Assembly: GCF_020164785.1 (NCBI RefSeq)
Contig: NZ_JAIUGX010000011.1
Coordinates: forward strand, 124,001 to 188,000
Direction of reading: 5' to 3'
DNA from: Mesorhizobium sp. ES1-1
GTDB taxonomy: Bacteria > Pseudomonadota > Alphaproteobacteria > Rhizobiales > Rhizobiaceae
DNA: 64,000 nucleotides
Below the pieces are notes generated by a model, which saw only the letters and a program-made list of their open reading frames with translations, ran no database searches and was not told the origin of the DNA. The stretch's first letter is position 1, and each line of letters starts with the position of its first letter. The position numbers were made by a program, and so were the translations under genes. Shown piece after piece: positions 62,703-64,000 of this stretch.

Positions 62703-63943
62703 TTTTCAGCAGGCAAGACCGGTCGGCCCGATCCGTTGGCCTGGCTTGCTTTCAGACGTTTTACCGGTATTTCCAGGACTCCCAGCAGAAATGCCGAGAA
62801 GAATGCCTGTAATGAAATGACGATCAGGCTGAGGCCAAGCACGACGATGCGCGGGATCCCGCAATCGTTCAGCGGACCGAAGCCGAGATGCGCCCAGCGC
62901 GCCACGGCATACAAGAAGAACAGCGCCCCACCGGCGAAACAGATGCCGGCATTGATGGCGAGGCGATCGGTGCTGATGGTTCTGGTCAACCAATCGGAAC
63001 TTCGGCTTGGCGGCAGGATGCCGGTGATGTCGGCATAGTAGCGCGAAATCGCGCCAAAAGTGACGAGCTGGACGCCGGTGACGACCATAAAACAGGCGGC
63101 GACGAAGGTGTTGAGGTCGAGCGACAGATTGTCGATCACGCGCAGCGGTCCGAAAACAAGCAGCGCCGCAAAGAGGGCCCCAAGCCCGCCGAGTATGGTG
63201 CCCGGTATGAAAAACATCCAGCGCGGGTTGTAGACCAGCAGGAACTTCAGGTGCCGCCAGCCGTCGCGCCACGTCCTGAGATGCGGCGGCCGGCTGCGGC
63301 CATCTGGCTTGAGCCTGGTCGGCACTTCCTCGATGCGCAGGCCGGCCAGCGCGCCGCGCACCACCATTTCACTGGCGAATTCCATGCCGGTCGTCTGCAA
63401 ATCGAGCTGCCTGATGCTCTCGGTGTTGAAGCCGCGCAGGCCGCAGTGGAAATCACCGGTCTTGATGCGGAAGAACAGCCGGCCGACGAAGCTCAACACC
63501 GGGTTGCCGAGATAGCGGTGCAGCGGCGGCATGGCACCGGGCTCGATGCCGCCTTGGAAGCGATTGCCCATGACCAGGTCGGCGCCGTCACGCAGGCGTG
63601 CAACGAAGGCCTCCAGCGCGCCGAAATCATAGCTGTCGTCGGCATCGCCCATAATGATGAAGCGGCCCTTGGCGGCGGCGATGCCGCCGAGCAAGGCGGC
63701 GCCATAACCCTTTTCGGCCACGGGCACCACCCGGGCGCCGATCGCCGAGGCGATGTCCTGCGAACCGTCGGTGCTGCCATTGTCGGCGATCAGGACCTCG
63801 CCGGATATCCCGGCCTTGCCGAGAAAAGCCTTCGCCTTCCCGATGCAGATGGCTAGCGTCTCGGCCTCGTTGAGGCACGGCATGAGAATGGTGAGTTCGA
63901 GTTCTTTGGCCGAGGCGGCGCGGATGGGGGTGACAGCGTTCAT
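62699..63943 (-). CDS. Family 2 glycosyltransferase (DPM/GtrB-like, membrane-anchored)
   Basis: The 414-aa protein has a cytosolic GT2 domain (LTILMPCLNEAETLAICIGK, VLIADNGSTDGSQDIASAIG, DxD-like FIIMGDADDSYDF, TGDFHCGLRGFNTESIR) followed by at least four C-terminal membrane helices. It resembles dolichol-phosphate mannose synthase and GtrB, transferring a sugar to a polyprenyl phosphate. Its ATG overlaps the stop of the next upstream gene and its stop overlaps gtrA. Confidence 0.9.
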   Translation of the reverse strand: MNAVTPIRAASAKELELTILMPCLNEAETLAICIGKAKAFLGKAGISGEVLIADNGSTDGSQDIASAIGARVVPVAEKGYGAALLGGIAAAKGRFIIMGDADDSYDFGALEAFVARLRDGADLVMGNRFQGGIEPGAMPPLHRYLGNPVLSFVGRLFFRIKTGDFHCGLRGFNTESIRQLDLQTTGMEFASEMVVRGALAGLRIEEVPTRLKPDGRSRPPHLRTWRDGWRHLKFLLVYNPRWMFFIPGTILGGLGALFAALLVFGPLRVIDNLSLDLNTFVAACFMVVTGVQLVTFGAISRYYADITGILPPSRSSDWLTRTISTDRLAINAGICFAGGALFFLYAVARWAHLGFGPLNDCGIPRIVVLGLSLIVISLQAFFSAFLLGVLEIPVKRLKASQANGSGRPVLPAEK

Positions 63944-64000
63944 GGTCGTTGTTCCATCGGGAACCGGTGCAGCAACAGCGGGCCGGTAAATTCGGCCCTA
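63940..64000 (-). CDS. 3' end of an upstream gene, cut by window edge
   Basis: A minus-strand frame enters at 64000 and ends RAEFTGPLLLHRFPMEQRP with TGA at 63940-63942. That stop overlaps the GT2 ATG by 4 bases, the same coupling used at most junctions in this window. Only 20 codons are visible and the product cannot be identified. Confidence 0.45.
   Translation of the reverse strand, partial: RAEFTGPLLLHRFPMEQRP

Overview
The window reads as chromosomal DNA from a high-GC member of the Hyphomicrobiales (Rhizobiales), most likely Mesorhizobium or a close relative. The reasons are the dnaK-dnaJ-pmtA gene order, GGAAC-type general-stress (EcfG/RpoE2) promoters, a SbmA/BacA-related transporter, many ABC solute transporters, and RIME-like palindromic elements between genes. 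The genus is an inference from content. No rRNA, tRNA, CRISPR array, prophage or transposase was seen.

Region by region. 1-3.1 kb: an AtaL-like (DUF1857) gene cut by the window edge, two NmrA-type NAD(P)-binding proteins and a LysR regulator; a 16-bp motif occurs three times in their upstream regions. 3.2-9.7 kb: a zone of small stress-type genes. It holds a four-gene operon (24-aa membrane peptide, Ala-rich protein, holin-X/DUF1469 protein, DUF3618 protein) behind an EcfG promoter, a GFA protein, a possible EcfG-driven small RNA, a diguanylate cyclase and several very small proteins (55, 69, 71, 82 and 101 aa). 9.9-14.2 kb: a winged-helix/TolB-like/TPR protein and the methionine importer metQNI. 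14.5-20.5 kb: a GcvT-like protein, an amino-acid binding protein and an ATP-dependent hydantoinase/oxoprolinase pair. 20.7-27.4 kb: fpr, deoC, a double-domain aldehyde dehydrogenase, and an SDR plus FAH-hydrolase pair resembling deoxy-sugar-acid catabolism.

27.6-38.4 kb is an amino-sugar system. On the minus strand are murQ, a binding protein, two permeases, a Gfo/Idh/MocA oxidoreductase and an ATPase. On the plus strand, from the same divergent promoter region, are an N-acetylglucosamine-kinase-like gene, a GntR/HutC regulator, a SIS-domain deaminase and nagA. Both promoters carry paired TGGTAT repeats with an 11-bp period, a likely operator for the GntR protein. 38.5-42.9 kb: SbmA/BacA-like ABC transporter, matB, rpe. 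43-48.8 kb: a two-gene operon for large secreted proteins, a beta-propeller-like protein and a 1253-aa protein with DUF11-like domains and Cys-rich tandem repeats. The two share a previously unnamed CC-containing domain, and this is the most novel-looking system here.

49-56 kb: dnaK (with a heat-shock-type promoter), dnaJ, pmtA, an FMN reductase, pyrF, a DUF1330 protein and an ATP-grasp enzyme. 56.1-59.4 kb: a four-gene galactose/galactonate operon (SDR, dgoK, dgoA, SMP-30 lactonase) without its dehydratase. 59.7-64 kb: lipid-linked sugar or envelope genes (GT-C-like membrane protein, methyltransferase, GtrA flippase, GT2 glycosyltransferase and the tail of another gene). RIME-like palindromes sit at 14.3, 22.8, 30.7 and 31.9 kb, several of them inside operons.
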